Assembly: GCA_034926605.1 (NCBI GenBank) | Contig: JAYFQV010000012.1 | Location: 69,767 to 133,766 of the forward strand | Direction of reading: 5' to 3' | Origin: CALXXL01 sp034926605 | Lineage (GTDB): Bacteria; Verrucomicrobiota; Lentisphaeria; Victivallales; Victivallaceae | Length of the DNA: 64,000 nt | Part shown: positions 1-9,157 of the stretch, piece by piece | How positions within the stretch are numbered: the first letter of the stretch is position 1 | Layout of the letters: every line of letters starts with the position of its first letter | The notes under the pieces: generated by a model | What the model saw: only the letters and a program-made list of their open reading frames with translations | The model's database searches: none | Told to the model about the DNA's origin: nothing | Made by a program: the position numbers and the translations under genes

Positions 1-519
1 AAGAATGGCCTCGATGTCTTCGATGAAGCCCATGTCCAGCATCTCGTCGGCCTCGTCCAGCACCGCGAATTCAAGACTGCCGAGCTCCAGCTTGCCGCGC
101 TCGATCAAATCGAGCACCCGCCCCGGGGTGCCGATCACCACATCGACGCCGTTCCGGAGCCGCTGAAGCTGGATCGCTATGTTCTGACCGCCGTAGAACG
201 CCGCGATCTGGAGATTCTTGGCGCCTTTCAGCGAATTAAGCTCGTCGGCGATCTGCATGGCCAGCTCGCGGGTGGGGGAAAGCACCAGTGCGCGGGGGGC
301 GTCGCCGCCGGGCATCAGTCTTTCAATGATCGGCAGGCCGAAAGCGGCGGTCTTGCCGGTGCCGGTGCCGGCCTGCCCGATAAGATCGCAACTGCCGGCG
401 AGCAGTTCTGGAATGGCCAGAACCTGAATTGGGGTGGGCGTCTGGAACCCTTTGGCGGCCAGGGCCTCGACGGTGCCGTCGGACAGACCGAGGGCCTTGA
501 ATTCTTCCATAAACGACAT
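1..519 (-). CDS. DEAD-box ATP-dependent RNA helicase, N-terminal part (runs off the left edge)
   Basis: The reverse strand reads through the window edge without a stop, giving the first 173 residues of an RNA helicase that remodels RNA duplexes using ATP. Visible motifs are the Q-motif (GFQTPTPIQ, residues 24-32), motif I (AGTGTGKT, 50-57), Ia (PTRELA, 82-87), Ib (TPGR, 131-134) and II (DEAD, 155-158). The chosen ATG at 519 gives MSFMEEF; a second in-frame ATG lies three codons in. The arrangement is typical of the bacterial DeaD/CshA/RhlE group, but the C-terminal half that would separate these is outside the window. A TATATT box at 630-635 on this strand may be its -10 element, with a weak -35. 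Confidence 0.93.
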   Translation of the reverse strand, partial: MSFMEEFKALGLSDGTVEALAAKGFQTPTPIQVLAIPELLAGSCDLIGQAGTGTGKTAAFGLPIIERLMPGGDAPRALVLSPTRELAMQIADELNSLKGAKNLQIAAFYGGQNIAIQLQRLRNGVDVVIGTPGRVLDLIERGKLELGSLEFAVLDEADEMLDMGFIEDIEAIL

Positions 520-701
520 GTTCGCCTCATTTGTGCCGGATCTATTTAGCTGAACCTGTTCGACAAACGGCACCAAAGGCGACACAAGTTGCGGCGTGCA
601 AAACTGTTCTGCACATTCCGATTCCTATTAATATACACCGGTTTTCAAAAAAATAAAGTAATAACTCATAGAAACCGGATTATTAACAGAAAACCAACGT
701 T

Positions 702-1622
702 TCAGCGGCCGCTCTTGAAAGTCATGGCGGAATCGGTTTCGTGGCCGAAGCCGTGGACGGCCACGCCGGAATCCGTAAGGTCCACGACGATGTAAGTGGG
801 CTCGTCCGCCTCCACCTGCCCCTTCACCGTCTTGAACAGCACATTGTTGCGCACGAACTCGCCCCCGGGATGATGGTGTCCGGAAAGGCAGAGCCTGACC
901 GTGCCCGGATGGCGGTCGATGATCTCCAGCAGCCGGTCGGAGTCGAGCGCTGCCGGCGATTCGCCGCCGGGCGCCACCGGACAATGCTGGAATATGACCA
1001 CCAGTTCTCCCGCCGCCGCGGCCTCCGCCAGCTGGCCGTTCACCCAGCGCAGCTGGTCTTCGCCGTATCCGCCGTTGTAGCCGAGCTTGAGTTCGGCCGG
1101 ATATTCGGACGAGATGATCTCGCGGCAGCGGACGGCGGCGGCGCTGCCGGAGGGGTGGGCATAGAGGCTGACGGCGTTGGTGTTGAGCGCGAGGAACCGC
1201 CAGTTGCCGTATTTGAACATATAATAAGCAGCCGGCTGGCCGAGACGCGGGCTGACGCGGTTCTTCATTTCGTCCGGCACCGAAAAGTCGTGGTTGCCCG
1301 CCACGCTGTAAACCGGCATTTTGAGTTTACCGAGTTCGGCCAGTATGGGATCGTAATTTTCCCAGCCGCGGTCGATCAGGTCGCCAAGGTTCAGCACAAA
1401 GCCGGGAGCGGCGGCGTTGAGTTCGCGGACGTCCTCGCCCAGCAGTTCCTTAGACTGCCGGTAATGGCGCGCGCCGTTCTGTTCGGGCGAGGCGCAGTAC
1501 TGCACGTCGGCCACCGCTCCGAATCTCACGGTTTCCCCCGTCCGTTCCGGGCTGGAGGAGGCGCAACCGGCGGCGGACAACAACAGCCCGGCCGCCGCCG
1601 TCAGGCGGCAAATAAAATTCAT
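702..1622 (-). CDS. Metallophosphoesterase lipoprotein
   Basis: A 306-residue calcineurin-type phosphoesterase with an N-terminal lipoprotein signal (hydrophobic stretch ending in SAAGC), so it is probably anchored in the envelope. The metal-binding motifs appear in order: D-x-Q (ADVQY), GDLIDRG, GNHDF and GHHHPGG. The D-x-Q form and the GHHH ending recall Mn-dependent ADP-ribose/CDP-alcohol diphosphatase-like enzymes, but the substrate cannot be read from sequence. I chose the ATG at 1622 because AAGGGA lies just upstream and the lipobox then falls at a normal distance; an upstream in-frame start at 1667 would spoil the signal peptide. A good promoter lies at 1674-1702. Confidence 0.88.
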   Translation of the reverse strand: MNFICRLTAAAGLLLSAAGCASSSPERTGETVRFGAVADVQYCASPEQNGARHYRQSKELLGEDVRELNAAAPGFVLNLGDLIDRGWENYDPILAELGKLKMPVYSVAGNHDFSVPDEMKNRVSPRLGQPAAYYMFKYGNWRFLALNTNAVSLYAHPSGSAAAVRCREIISSEYPAELKLGYNGGYGEDQLRWVNGQLAEAAAAGELVVIFQHCPVAPGGESPAALDSDRLLEIIDRHPGTVRLCLSGHHHPGGEFVRNNVLFKTVKGQVEADEPTYIVVDLTDSGVAVHGFGHETDSAMTFKSGR

Positions 1623-1673
1623 ACGGAACCGTCCCTTCTTTTGCGGTGTTATGCCGTCAAGCGTCAATACGAT

Positions 1674-1702
1674 AATATATTACTCCGGATGCAAAATCGC
1701 AA
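1674..1702 (-). promoter_or_regulatory. Predicted promoter of the metallophosphoesterase gene
   Basis: On the minus strand a -35 TTGCGA (1702-1697) is followed after 17 bases by -10 TATATT (1679-1674). This matches the promoter form seen before many other genes in the window. Confidence 0.6.
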
Positions 1703-1727
1703 TCCCGGCGCCGATATTGCATAAAAG

Positions 1728-1757
1728 AAGGCGGCCGATCCGAAGACCGGCCGCCGC
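1728..1757 (-). terminator. Probable terminator of the long AIDA-repeat gene
   Basis: An 8-bp GC-rich stem (GGCGGCCG 1730-1737 with CGGCCGCC 1748-1755) lies about 35 bases past the stop at 1792. Read on the minus strand it is followed by a T-rich run (TTCTTTTAT). Confidence 0.5.
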
Positions 1758-1791
1758 GCCACGATGCGGCAAAACGCGCCCCGCAATTAAA

Positions 1792-2945
1792 TCATGCCAG
1801 TGTATAGACCAGGCGGATTCCGCCTTCCTCGATCAGGCTCAAAGTTCCGCTGCCGTACGCGATCGAGTCGCCCACCGCCATTCGGCCCACTTCGCCGGAA
1901 GTGTTGCGGAGTGTGAACTCCGCTTCGTCGAATACGTCCAGCCCGCTGCCGCCGATCAGGTCGTAACTTCCGGCCTTCATGGAGGAAGCTATCTCCAACT
2001 CCACCGATTTGCTGTCGCCGGAGAACGAAAATCCGTCATGGAAGTCGGCCCGGAAGCCGGCTTGGTTGGCAACGGCGTACTTCAGGCAGAGGTTGAGCAC
2101 CCCGGCTTCCGCCGCCCGGCTGAACTCGACGTGGCTGTCCACGGCGATTTCGAGCGAATCGAAACTCTTCATGTTACCGTTGAATTCGCCGAAGAAGTTG
2201 TAAAACTGCAGCGTTTTTTCGCCGAGCACCGTACCGGCCACCGCGCCGTCGCCGGAGACGGTTCCGGAGAAGCTCAGCAGGTCGCCCTTTCCGGTGAATT
2301 TGATCAGCGTATCGCCGGAAACCGTGCTGCTGCCGCCGCAGGAGGCATGGCGCGGATTGGCGCCGCCGCCATAGACGCCGCCGGTGATCCCACAGCCGCC
2401 GGTTCCGGTCGTGATGGTGATTTCCACATTGCCGGAAACCCTGCTGGTGCCGCCGTCGTAGGCATAGCCGCCGCCGTAGATGCTGTCGACGCTGGAACTG
2501 TTCACGGTGATGGTCACCGAGTCCGCGGTGGCCAACGTGCCTGCATCGCTGGCCTGCGCTCCGCCGACCACCCGCCCGACATGGCTGTAATTGATGGCGA
2601 CGTTCACGTTTCCGGCATCGATCCTGCCATTGTTCCAAGCCACGCCGCCGCCGACCACCCAGGCGGAATTGCCGGATTTCAGCAGTTTGACGTTGTCAGT
2701 CTGGTACAGATTGTACAGCGACAGGTTTATGCCTCCGGCGATTCTCACCTCTTTTTTGTCGGCTATGCTGCCGCCCGCGATCAATCCGGTGCAGCTTTCA
2801 CCGCCATAAACGGTGAACTCAATCCCCGCGCCGATGTTGGCGTTGTAACCGCCGCCGTAGAAATTGGCGTTGGTGGTGCCGTTGAATTTTATCCTGGATA
2901 TCGCGCTTCCCGCGGTGGAATCGGCCGCGCCGCTGATCATGCTTT
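1792..2945 (-). other. C-terminal module shared with the second AIDA-like protein (copy A)
   Basis: This segment encodes about 380 residues rich in the patterns VVGGG, IYGGGYAYDGG and GGVYGGGANP, followed by an FSGTVSGDG motif, a short F-x-GEFNG motif and a final beta-strand-like tail ending VYTLA. The same order of landmarks occurs in the protein at 28705-31164 (VVGGGMAVDGG, IYAGGYVANGG, NIYAGSANP, FSGIVDG, FKGAFNG, and a tail ending VFTKA). The homology is read by eye. Confidence 0.6.
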
Positions 2946-5900
2946 TCACCGTGAAATTCTCCTCGTCGAGCCGGTAGCCGCCGTCGGCGGCACGGCCGAC
3001 AATCGTGTCGAAGTTTCCGGTGACGGACAGCACCAGAGAGGTGTCCACCCTGGTCAGGGTCGCCTGCTTGGCGCCGAGATCGAATACGCCGCCAACCGCC
3101 AGCAAATAGGTCTGACCGTTGTATTGCACGGTCAGCGCATCGATCGCGCCCGCCTCGGTGAACTGATACTGATAAGTGCTCGACTCATCGGACAGCTCTA
3201 TCGCAAAATCGCTTCCGGCAAGCGCCCCCAGCCCCTGTACGACGGCGCCGGATCCCGTTTGTCCGATCTTCGGCGCACAGCGGATCACAAGATGGCCGGA
3301 ATTGATCGTCGCGCCGTGCATGTTGAGAAATCCCTCCACGAAGGTTTCACCGGCTACCACCGCGCCTTCTTCCAGAATAAGCCCGCAGTTGGAGCCGACA
3401 TGAGTGTCTTCAAGCCGGCATCCGGCATAGCCCCACAATATCGAGTAAGAAGACAATTCCATGCCTTTTGCCACACTGCCGCTCATCATGGCCAAGCTGG
3501 AAACGTCCAACCTGAACTGGTTCAGCACCGATCCGCTCTCGGCGAAGTTGCGTATCTCAAAATAGCTACCTCCGCCGTGAAGTTCGAAATGATTGACCGT
3601 TCCGGCGATTCTGACCACGCCGGACGCGACGATATTATCGGCCCCGGTAACTATGATTTCCGCGCCGGACGAGTTCTTTATGCTGGTCATGCTCAGGACC
3701 CCGCAGCTGTCATGCGTGCCGCGATGCATGAAGTTGACCCATCCACCCTCCAGCGTGACATTCTCCAGCGAAACAACACGGTCGCCGCTTTGGTATACGT
3801 TGGCGGAATTGACCATAAGCATGCCGCCGGCGCGGATAATGCCGCCGGCAACGGAGCCGCTGCTGATATAGGCCTGAGTGCGGATATCCAGCATGGAGTT
3901 ATTGCCGGACAGATCGGGACAGCCGTGCAGCAGGATGACATTGTAAAGACTGTCGATGGTGTTGCCATGGATCGTAGTCCGGCAGCGATATCCGACATAG
4001 TCGTCGAATTCGGCTCGTTCGAACGGGGATTCCGTGTAATCGGAAACTCCGATATAGCTTTCGGCGCTTGCCGAGGAATACGACGAAGTGATAACCAGCT
4101 CCGCGCCGGAATGCACCGTTATCTGGGCATGCCCGCCGGACGCGGTGGCGCTGAGCCGCTGCCCGGAGGTCAGTTCGATCCCGGTCAATGCCGCACCGGA
4201 TGCCGCCACCAATGTCGCGCCATCGTCCAACTGCACATTTTCTATCGTTCCGCCGTTGGCCACTATCAGAAAGGCCCCGGAATGGATATGGCTGCCGCGG
4301 GCCGTCCCGCCGTTGACGTATTCGCTGCCGATAAAGACCTCGGTGTTTTCCGAGCGGCCTCCCTTGTCCACATAAAGCGCGCACTGATAGCCGCTCACCA
4401 CGGTGTTCACGGCGGTGCATCCATAAAAAACTTCGCCGGTGGACGGGATTATTTCACTCCAGTCTCTTATGGTCGAAGTCAACGTCCAGCCATCCCAGGT
4501 CTCATGGTTGGAGATGACCAGCTTGGTGATATTGGTGGTATCGCCATTGCGGTTCGGCGAAGCATAAGCCGAATTCCCGCGCGAGGCCAGAATGTAGGTG
4601 ACGCCATCAATATCCACCGGCGTGTCAACGGCCAGATCCGCGACCGACTGGCGATTGATGCACAGGTTAACCGTCTCCGCATCGATTTTGTCACGGGCTA
4701 TCCCGTACACGCCGGTATTCATTTGCTTTTCGACATTCAACGAGAAATTGTCGTAGAATGCGCTCCCGTGTACTGTTCCTATTCTGATGTAGACAGAGTA
4801 GTTATTATTCCGCAATGACGGCGCGCCGGAACCATTGGCGATGTCGGCGTATATCCTGGTGCCTGAAACAAACTCGACGCCGGACTCGACCAGGAAATTC
4901 GCCGTCGAAAACAGTATATCCCCGGTAACCATCGCGCCGGAGCGCAATGTCAGCATCGGATATGTTCCGGTACAGACAAGGTTCGCTCCGCCGAACGTGC
5001 CGCCGGACTGCACTTCTATCGAGGATCCGCCGCCGCGCACGTCCGTATCGATCGCCATGCCGCCGGAGAGCACGATCTGCCGCCCGCCATAGCCAAGCAG
5101 CGTTCCGGAGGCCAAGCCGCCCTCTCCGATCTCCTGAACGCCGATTGACGACACTTCGCAGTCGGCGGCCAGGCCGTAAACCATCTGCCGCCCGCCGTCC
5201 CGCACGATCGTGTGCACGGCTTCCTGGCCGGTCAGCACCGTCTGAATGCTGTCGTAACCGGAAACCAGCCAGTTCAAACTCTGGCTGGTGCGGTTTTCAA
5301 AGGCTGAACCGCCGACGAATCCGGTGGCCGAGGTGCCGAAATCGCAGCGGATGACGGCACTGTCGTTCAAGGTGATGTTATAAGCAGCGCCGCCGGAACT
5401 GACTGTTATGTTGGCCTGCTCCGAGACGGTCGCGCCATCGAGAACGCCGTAAACATTTGCCTTCCCCCAGCCATCCAGCTTAAAATCGGTGCCGCTTCCG
5501 CCGGAATATATGGTTATGCATTCACCGTATATTCCGGCAGCGATGCCGCCGGAATAGATGTTCAGCGCACCGCCGTTTTCAATGGCTTCGCACTGTTCCA
5601 CCCGCCCGCCGGAAAGCACATTCATGGTGGCATATTTCAGGCGAAATCCGGACGCGAGGTCCCCGGCGGAAACCGTCCGCTCACCGCCTTTTACCTCCAT
5701 ATTGGCGAGCACATTGCCGGAAATATTCAAGTTTTCCCCGGAAATGCGGGCGCCGAAATCGCATGAAAGAACCGCTCCGGACGCAAGCTCAAGCGCCTCG
5801 ACAACCCCGCCGGCGCTGACGGTAAGGTACGAACCGGATTCCATGAGCGCGCCGGAGATCAGGCCGTCGGCATTGACCAGTACCCGGGCTTCGCAAGCGG

Positions 5901-7443
5901 CGACAACGCCAAGCGTCACACCGCCCGCGTCCACAACCTGGGTGGCGGACTCCAGCAGCTGCGTATTTACGGCCAATCCGCCGGAACCTATATGTTGCAA
6001 CCCTTTGTCCCCCATCCGTCCGATGACGTTCACCGAAGCCGTGCCGTACACTTCCTGAATTCCGCTTACTATATTGTCGGTGGCGATACAGCCGGAATCA
6101 ACATACTGCATACCGGTAATGCGGTTTCCGGTGGCCCGTCCGGAATAAATATATTGCCCGCCATTTACGATGGTGGTATCGTAAGATTTGCCGCCGGAAC
6201 AGATGAATTGATCGCCGACCTCGAAGTAGCAGCCGGAAACCATGCCGCCTGAGATATTCTGCCTTGCCCAAGCCCATTCGGTGCCGAACATCCGCGTCGC
6301 ATAGGCCGACCCGCCGAAAAGCACCTCCTGCGAGGAAAGCAGCGTGGCGGAAACGCTGACGAATCCGGACTTGACCGTCTGGGATTCCGTGGTAACGCGG
6401 AAGCTGCTTGCTGTGTCGGCCACAAACCGTTTGCCGCCGGAGATCACGTCGATCACAGTGCCGAAATCGTATTGTATCGCCGTGCCGGATTCTAGCACCA
6501 TTCCCGAGCAGACGCCGCCGGCGATCACCATCAGGGTGCCGCCCTCCAGCACTGCGCCGGAGAGGGCCAAAGCACAATGCGAGACGATCATCATCCCGCC
6601 GGAACTTATGGTGGCGTCCCGGGCGATCGAACGGTCATTCAGTATCATAACGCCGCAGCAGCTTACGTTCCGTATATCGCCATCGAGTGTGGCGCTCATG
6701 ATTCCGCCGGATTGGATGGTGACTCCGGAGGCGCTCCCGATATACAGTTCAAGGGAACCGCCGGAACCGACGGAAATGTCCGTACCGGACCCCAACAGGA
6801 TTCTCACGCTGCCGGAACCGCCGATAAACGCTCCGGACACGATGGCGGACGTGGTATCGAGCCCTCCGCCATATATCTCGGCGCCGGACAATGTCGCGCT
6901 GCGCAGGTCAAGTCCTCCGCCTGTCTGATGGAAATCTTCAAGTGTTCCGCCGTACATCCTCATGCCACCGGCTTCAATGCAGAACCCGCTGGCGTAGTCG
7001 CCAGACACGATGAACGAACCGAACTGATTGACTCCGGATATCATGCAATCAGATGAAAACGAGGCGCTCACAATCCCGCCGGCCGCTTGAATCACGTTTT
7101 CGGCGATGCCGCTTTCGACAATAAGCCGTCCGCCGGAGGAAACGGTAACCACGTTAGCCGTGCCGCTGGTCAGCCGCATCGATCCTTCGGCAAAAACGAC
7201 CGTACCGGAGGCGATTCCGCCGTTGGCCACCGCTTGAAGGGCGCCTCCCGATATTATGGTGTTCTCGGCCAGGCCGCCCTCGACGATCTGCTGGGCCCAC
7301 CGGTATATCACCGTGCCGGAGGCGTAACCGCCGCTGTTCACATACTGTCTGCCTTTGTTGGTTAATATGCCGGTGTTGTAGGCGGCGTCGCCGGAATCAA
7401 GGACCATTGAAGACGAGAGAACCACATCATGATATTCTGACAT
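1792..7443 (-). CDS. Very large AIDA-type repeat protein, likely surface-exposed
   Basis: An 1883-residue protein made mostly of degenerate units of roughly 20 residues with the pattern SGG-x-x-x-V-x-x-GG-x-A-x-x-T, as in the passenger repeats of AIDA-I-like autotransporters, which fold as a beta-helix. The repeats fill about residues 10-870 and 1010-1350, separated by a non-repetitive stretch. No classical signal peptide is visible at the N terminus (MSEYHDVVLSSS) and there is no beta-barrel at the C terminus, so it is not a standard autotransporter. The last ~380 residues form a glycine-rich module that resembles the end of the protein at 28705-31164. Start chosen at 7443 because TTGGAGGA precedes it; the longer frame from 7491 overlaps the promoter. 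Role in adhesion or envelope structure is inference. Confidence 0.85.
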   Translation of the reverse strand: MSEYHDVVLSSSMVLDSGDAAYNTGILTNKGRQYVNSGGYASGTVIYRWAQQIVEGGLAENTIISGGALQAVANGGIASGTVVFAEGSMRLTSGTANVVTVSSGGRLIVESGIAENVIQAAGGIVSASFSSDCMISGVNQFGSFIVSGDYASGFCIEAGGMRMYGGTLEDFHQTGGGLDLRSATLSGAEIYGGGLDTTSAIVSGAFIGGSGSVRILLGSGTDISVGSGGSLELYIGSASGVTIQSGGIMSATLDGDIRNVSCCGVMILNDRSIARDATISSGGMMIVSHCALALSGAVLEGGTLMVIAGGVCSGMVLESGTAIQYDFGTVIDVISGGKRFVADTASSFRVTTESQTVKSGFVSVSATLLSSQEVLFGGSAYATRMFGTEWAWARQNISGGMVSGCYFEVGDQFICSGGKSYDTTIVNGGQYIYSGRATGNRITGMQYVDSGCIATDNIVSGIQEVYGTASVNVIGRMGDKGLQHIGSGGLAVNTQLLESATQVVDAGGVTLGVVAACEARVLVNADGLISGALMESGSYLTVSAGGVVEALELASGAVLSCDFGARISGENLNISGNVLANMEVKGGERTVSAGDLASGFRLKYATMNVLSGGRVEQCEAIENGGALNIYSGGIAAGIYGECITIYSGGSGTDFKLDGWGKANVYGVLDGATVSEQANITVSSGGAAYNITLNDSAVIRCDFGTSATGFVGGSAFENRTSQSLNWLVSGYDSIQTVLTGQEAVHTIVRDGGRQMVYGLAADCEVSSIGVQEIGEGGLASGTLLGYGGRQIVLSGGMAIDTDVRGGGSSIEVQSGGTFGGANLVCTGTYPMLTLRSGAMVTGDILFSTANFLVESGVEFVSGTRIYADIANGSGAPSLRNNNYSVYIRIGTVHGSAFYDNFSLNVEKQMNTGVYGIARDKIDAETVNLCINRQSVADLAVDTPVDIDGVTYILASRGNSAYASPNRNGDTTNITKLVISNHETWDGWTLTSTIRDWSEIIPSTGEVFYGCTAVNTVVSGYQCALYVDKGGRSENTEVFIGSEYVNGGTARGSHIHSGAFLIVANGGTIENVQLDDGATLVAASGAALTGIELTSGQRLSATASGGHAQITVHSGAELVITSSYSSASAESYIGVSDYTESPFERAEFDDYVGYRCRTTIHGNTIDSLYNVILLHGCPDLSGNNSMLDIRTQAYISSGSVAGGIIRAGGMLMVNSANVYQSGDRVVSLENVTLEGGWVNFMHRGTHDSCGVLSMTSIKNSSGAEIIVTGADNIVASGVVRIAGTVNHFELHGGGSYFEIRNFAESGSVLNQFRLDVSSLAMMSGSVAKGMELSSYSILWGYAGCRLEDTHVGSNCGLILEEGAVVAGETFVEGFLNMHGATINSGHLVIRCAPKIGQTGSGAVVQGLGALAGSDFAIELSDESSTYQYQFTEAGAIDALTVQYNGQTYLLAVGGVFDLGAKQATLTRVDTSLVLSVTGNFDTIVGRAADGGYRLDEENFTVKSMISGAADSTAGSAISRIKFNGTTNANFYGGGYNANIGAGIEFTVYGGESCTGLIAGGSIADKKEVRIAGGINLSLYNLYQTDNVKLLKSGNSAWVVGGGVAWNNGRIDAGNVNVAINYSHVGRVVGGAQASDAGTLATADSVTITVNSSSVDSIYGGGYAYDGGTSRVSGNVEITITTGTGGCGITGGVYGGGANPRHASCGGSSTVSGDTLIKFTGKGDLLSFSGTVSGDGAVAGTVLGEKTLQFYNFFGEFNGNMKSFDSLEIAVDSHVEFSRAAEAGVLNLCLKYAVANQAGFRADFHDGFSFSGDSKSVELEIASSMKAGSYDLIGGSGLDVFDEAEFTLRNTSGEVGRMAVGDSIAYGSGTLSLIEEGGIRLVYTLA
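3300..7440 (-). repeat. AIDA-like repeat array inside the large gene
   Basis: Dozens of imperfect units encode a loose Gly-Gly-x-Ala-x-x-Thr-x-Ile/Val-x-x-Gly-Gly pattern; on the plus strand this shows as constantly recurring gccgccgga-like words. The units differ in length and sequence, pointing to old, diverged duplications. The array is interrupted near 4440-4830 by non-repetitive sequence. Limits are approximate. Confidence 0.7.
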
Positions 7444-7481
7444 TTGCAAAATCCTCCAAGATTTTTCTTTACATTCATTTA

Positions 7482-7510
7482 ATAGTAGCATTATCAGCTT
7501 GCAATGTCAA
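7482..7510 (-). promoter_or_regulatory. Predicted sigma70-type promoter of the 1883-residue AIDA gene
   Basis: A perfect -35 TTGACA (7510-7505) and a -10 TACTAT (7487-7482) are separated by exactly 17 bases, about 40 bases before the start codon. It is back to back with the promoter of the gene at 7623. Confidence 0.65.
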
Positions 7511-7550
7511 CACTAAAAGTGTCATATACAAAAAGAAATCCATAAAAAAT

Positions 7551-7578
7551 TTGAAAACCCGGGTTGCGGTGCTATCTT
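7551..7578 (+). promoter_or_regulatory. Predicted promoter of the YjdF-like gene pair
   Basis: TTGAAA (7551-7556), a 16-base spacer ending in TGC, then TATCTT (7573-7578), about 45 bases before the start at 7623. The -10 matches that of the tRNA operon promoter at 31313-31340. Confidence 0.45.
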
Positions 7579-7622
7579 TTGCAATCATTGTAAAATAAAT
7601 CGAAATCAAGGAGAATACGATC

Positions 7623-8240
7623 ATGGAAATCGATACCGGAAAGCGCTGGCCGCTGTTCCTGCTGCTGCTCTATCTGGCGGAGTTCGCCGTTCTGGGCATT
7701 GCGCCCTACGACCGCACCGTATGGTGGGCCGAGAATCTGACCGCCCTGATCCCGGTTTCCATACTGGTGCTGCTTTACTGGCGCGGCGTGCGTTTTTCAA
7801 ACACCGCCTACACTCTGCTGGCGGTGTATTTCCTGCTTCACACCGTCGGCGGCTATTACACTTTCGAGCGGGTGCCCATCGAGAAGATAACCGAGTTTTT
7901 CGGGTTCAAGCGCAACCATTACGACCGGGTCTGCCACTTTCTGGTCGGCACCGCCGCCTTTGCCGCGCTGGAGTTTTTCGACCGCCACCGCCTGATCCGC
8001 AGCCGCCTGCTGGCGGCGATACTGACGGTGATGAGCATCTTCGGATTGGCCGCCGTGTTCGAACTGGTCGAGTGGACATACGCCGAATTTGCCAATCCGG
8101 ATGCCGGCGCCGCGTTTCTCGGCTCGCAGGGCGACATCTGGGACGCACAGAAGGACATGCTGGCCGACGGCCTGGGCGCGATCTTCTCGACCGCGCTTTA
8201 TGCCCTGCTGCGCTGGCGGAAGCGGGAAGCGGCCCTATGA
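7623..8240 (+). CDS. DUF2238/YjdF-like integral membrane protein
   Basis: A 205-residue inner-membrane protein with about five or six hydrophobic segments. It carries the features I associate with the DUF2238 (YjdF) family: a H-T-x-GG-x-Y-T-x-x-x-VP stretch near residues 77-90, then RNHYDR-x-x-HF, a conserved E-x-x-EW and a late QGD-x-WD-x-QKDM-x-x-D segment. The function of this family is unknown. The start has a clear AAGGAG ribosome-binding site. It is coupled to the next gene by an ATGA overlap, so the two products are probably made together. Confidence 0.85.
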   Translation: MEIDTGKRWPLFLLLLYLAEFAVLGIAPYDRTVWWAENLTALIPVSILVLLYWRGVRFSNTAYTLLAVYFLLHTVGGYYTFERVPIEKITEFFGFKRNHYDRVCHFLVGTAAFAALEFFDRHRLIRSRLLAAILTVMSIFGLAAVFELVEWTYAEFANPDAGAAFLGSQGDIWDAQKDMLADGLGAIFSTALYALLRWRKREAAL

Positions 8241-9091
8241 TGTTTCAGTCCACCAGATGGGCAAAGGAAATAACCGCGCTTCAGCAGCCGGATGGATTAT
8301 GGGGCAACTTCCACGCCTTGAGCGTTCCGCTCAAAGGTTCATACACAACGGAACAGGCGTTGCGCCGACTTGAGATACTCGGGTTCACCATCGGTCATGA
8401 TTGCGTGGCGCGGGCGGTTTCATACATGCACGATTGTCTGATCGGCAAGAAAACCATGCCGGATTGCCGGGAAGTCACCCATGATTGGGATATATTCACC
8501 GACCTTATGCTCGCCACCTGGATTCGCCGTTTTACCGACGATGACGACGCGGCAAACAATGTCGCCGACAGATGGGCCGGAATAATTTCCGGCGCATTCT
8601 CCGGAGGCGGCTATTCCCATAAAAGCTATCTTGCGGCATATGAGAAAGAGTTCAATCAGCCGGCCCGCGGCGGACGGCTGATTGACCCGGTCAATTTCTA
8701 CGTCGTATCTCTGGTGGCTGATGTCATGGACATCCATGCCGAACATAGCTGGTTCGAACACATTATCAACCATGAACAGGGTATCTATTATTTCGGATAC
8801 AAAGATAAATTATCCGTTCTGCCGGCGTCTTTCAAAGACAGACAGACCGTCAAATTCATCCGTTCGGCCATGCTGCTGTCCGAATACCGCAATCAGCGCA
8901 AACAGCTGGCGTTTGTTGCCGACTGGCTGATCTCCAACCGGCACAACGGTGAATGGGATTTGGGCTCCGTCGCAAAAGACGGAATTCTGTTCCCGCTTTC
9001 CGATTCGTGGAAAAATGAACAAACCAGAACGGCCGACTGCACCTGTGTTCTGACAGGATTGCTTACCGCAATAACTGCATTCCAGCAATAG
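8237..9091 (+). CDS. Uncharacterised protein coupled to the YjdF-like gene; possible alpha-toroid fold
   Basis: A 284-residue soluble protein with no signal peptide. I do not recognise a named family. The opening QQPDG-x-WG-x-FH motif, the TE-x-AL-x-x-L-x-x-LG segment and the spacing of helices recall the alpha/alpha-barrel repeats of prenyltransferases and terpene cyclases, but no catalytic DxDD or metal-binding set is evident, so enzymatic activity is not claimed. Its ATG overlaps the preceding stop (ATGA), which argues for co-translation with the membrane protein before it. Codon use becomes AT-richer towards the 3' end. Confidence 0.75.
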   Translation: MMFQSTRWAKEITALQQPDGLWGNFHALSVPLKGSYTTEQALRRLEILGFTIGHDCVARAVSYMHDCLIGKKTMPDCREVTHDWDIFTDLMLATWIRRFTDDDDAANNVADRWAGIISGAFSGGGYSHKSYLAAYEKEFNQPARGGRLIDPVNFYVVSLVADVMDIHAEHSWFEHIINHEQGIYYFGYKDKLSVLPASFKDRQTVKFIRSAMLLSEYRNQRKQLAFVADWLISNRHNGEWDLGSVAKDGILFPLSDSWKNEQTRTADCTCVLTGLLTAITAFQQ

Positions 9092-9157
9092 AAAACCTTA
9101 CTTTCATGGTTAGCCTAGAGGAGAACTGTTAGGATCCGGTTGCACTATCTGCATTTT

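Noticed and set aside
1651..4818. Plus-strand open frame of 1055 codons opposite the large AIDA-repeat gene
   Set aside because: It mirrors the repeat gene in an antisense frame and reads as low-complexity Ala/Gly/Asp/His sequence; open antisense frames are expected opposite such GC-rich repeat genes.
3300..7440. The recurring gccgccgga words as a CRISPR or tandem-repeat locus
   Set aside because: The words are codon-level consequences of Gly-Gly-rich protein repeats, with no constant repeat length or unique spacers.
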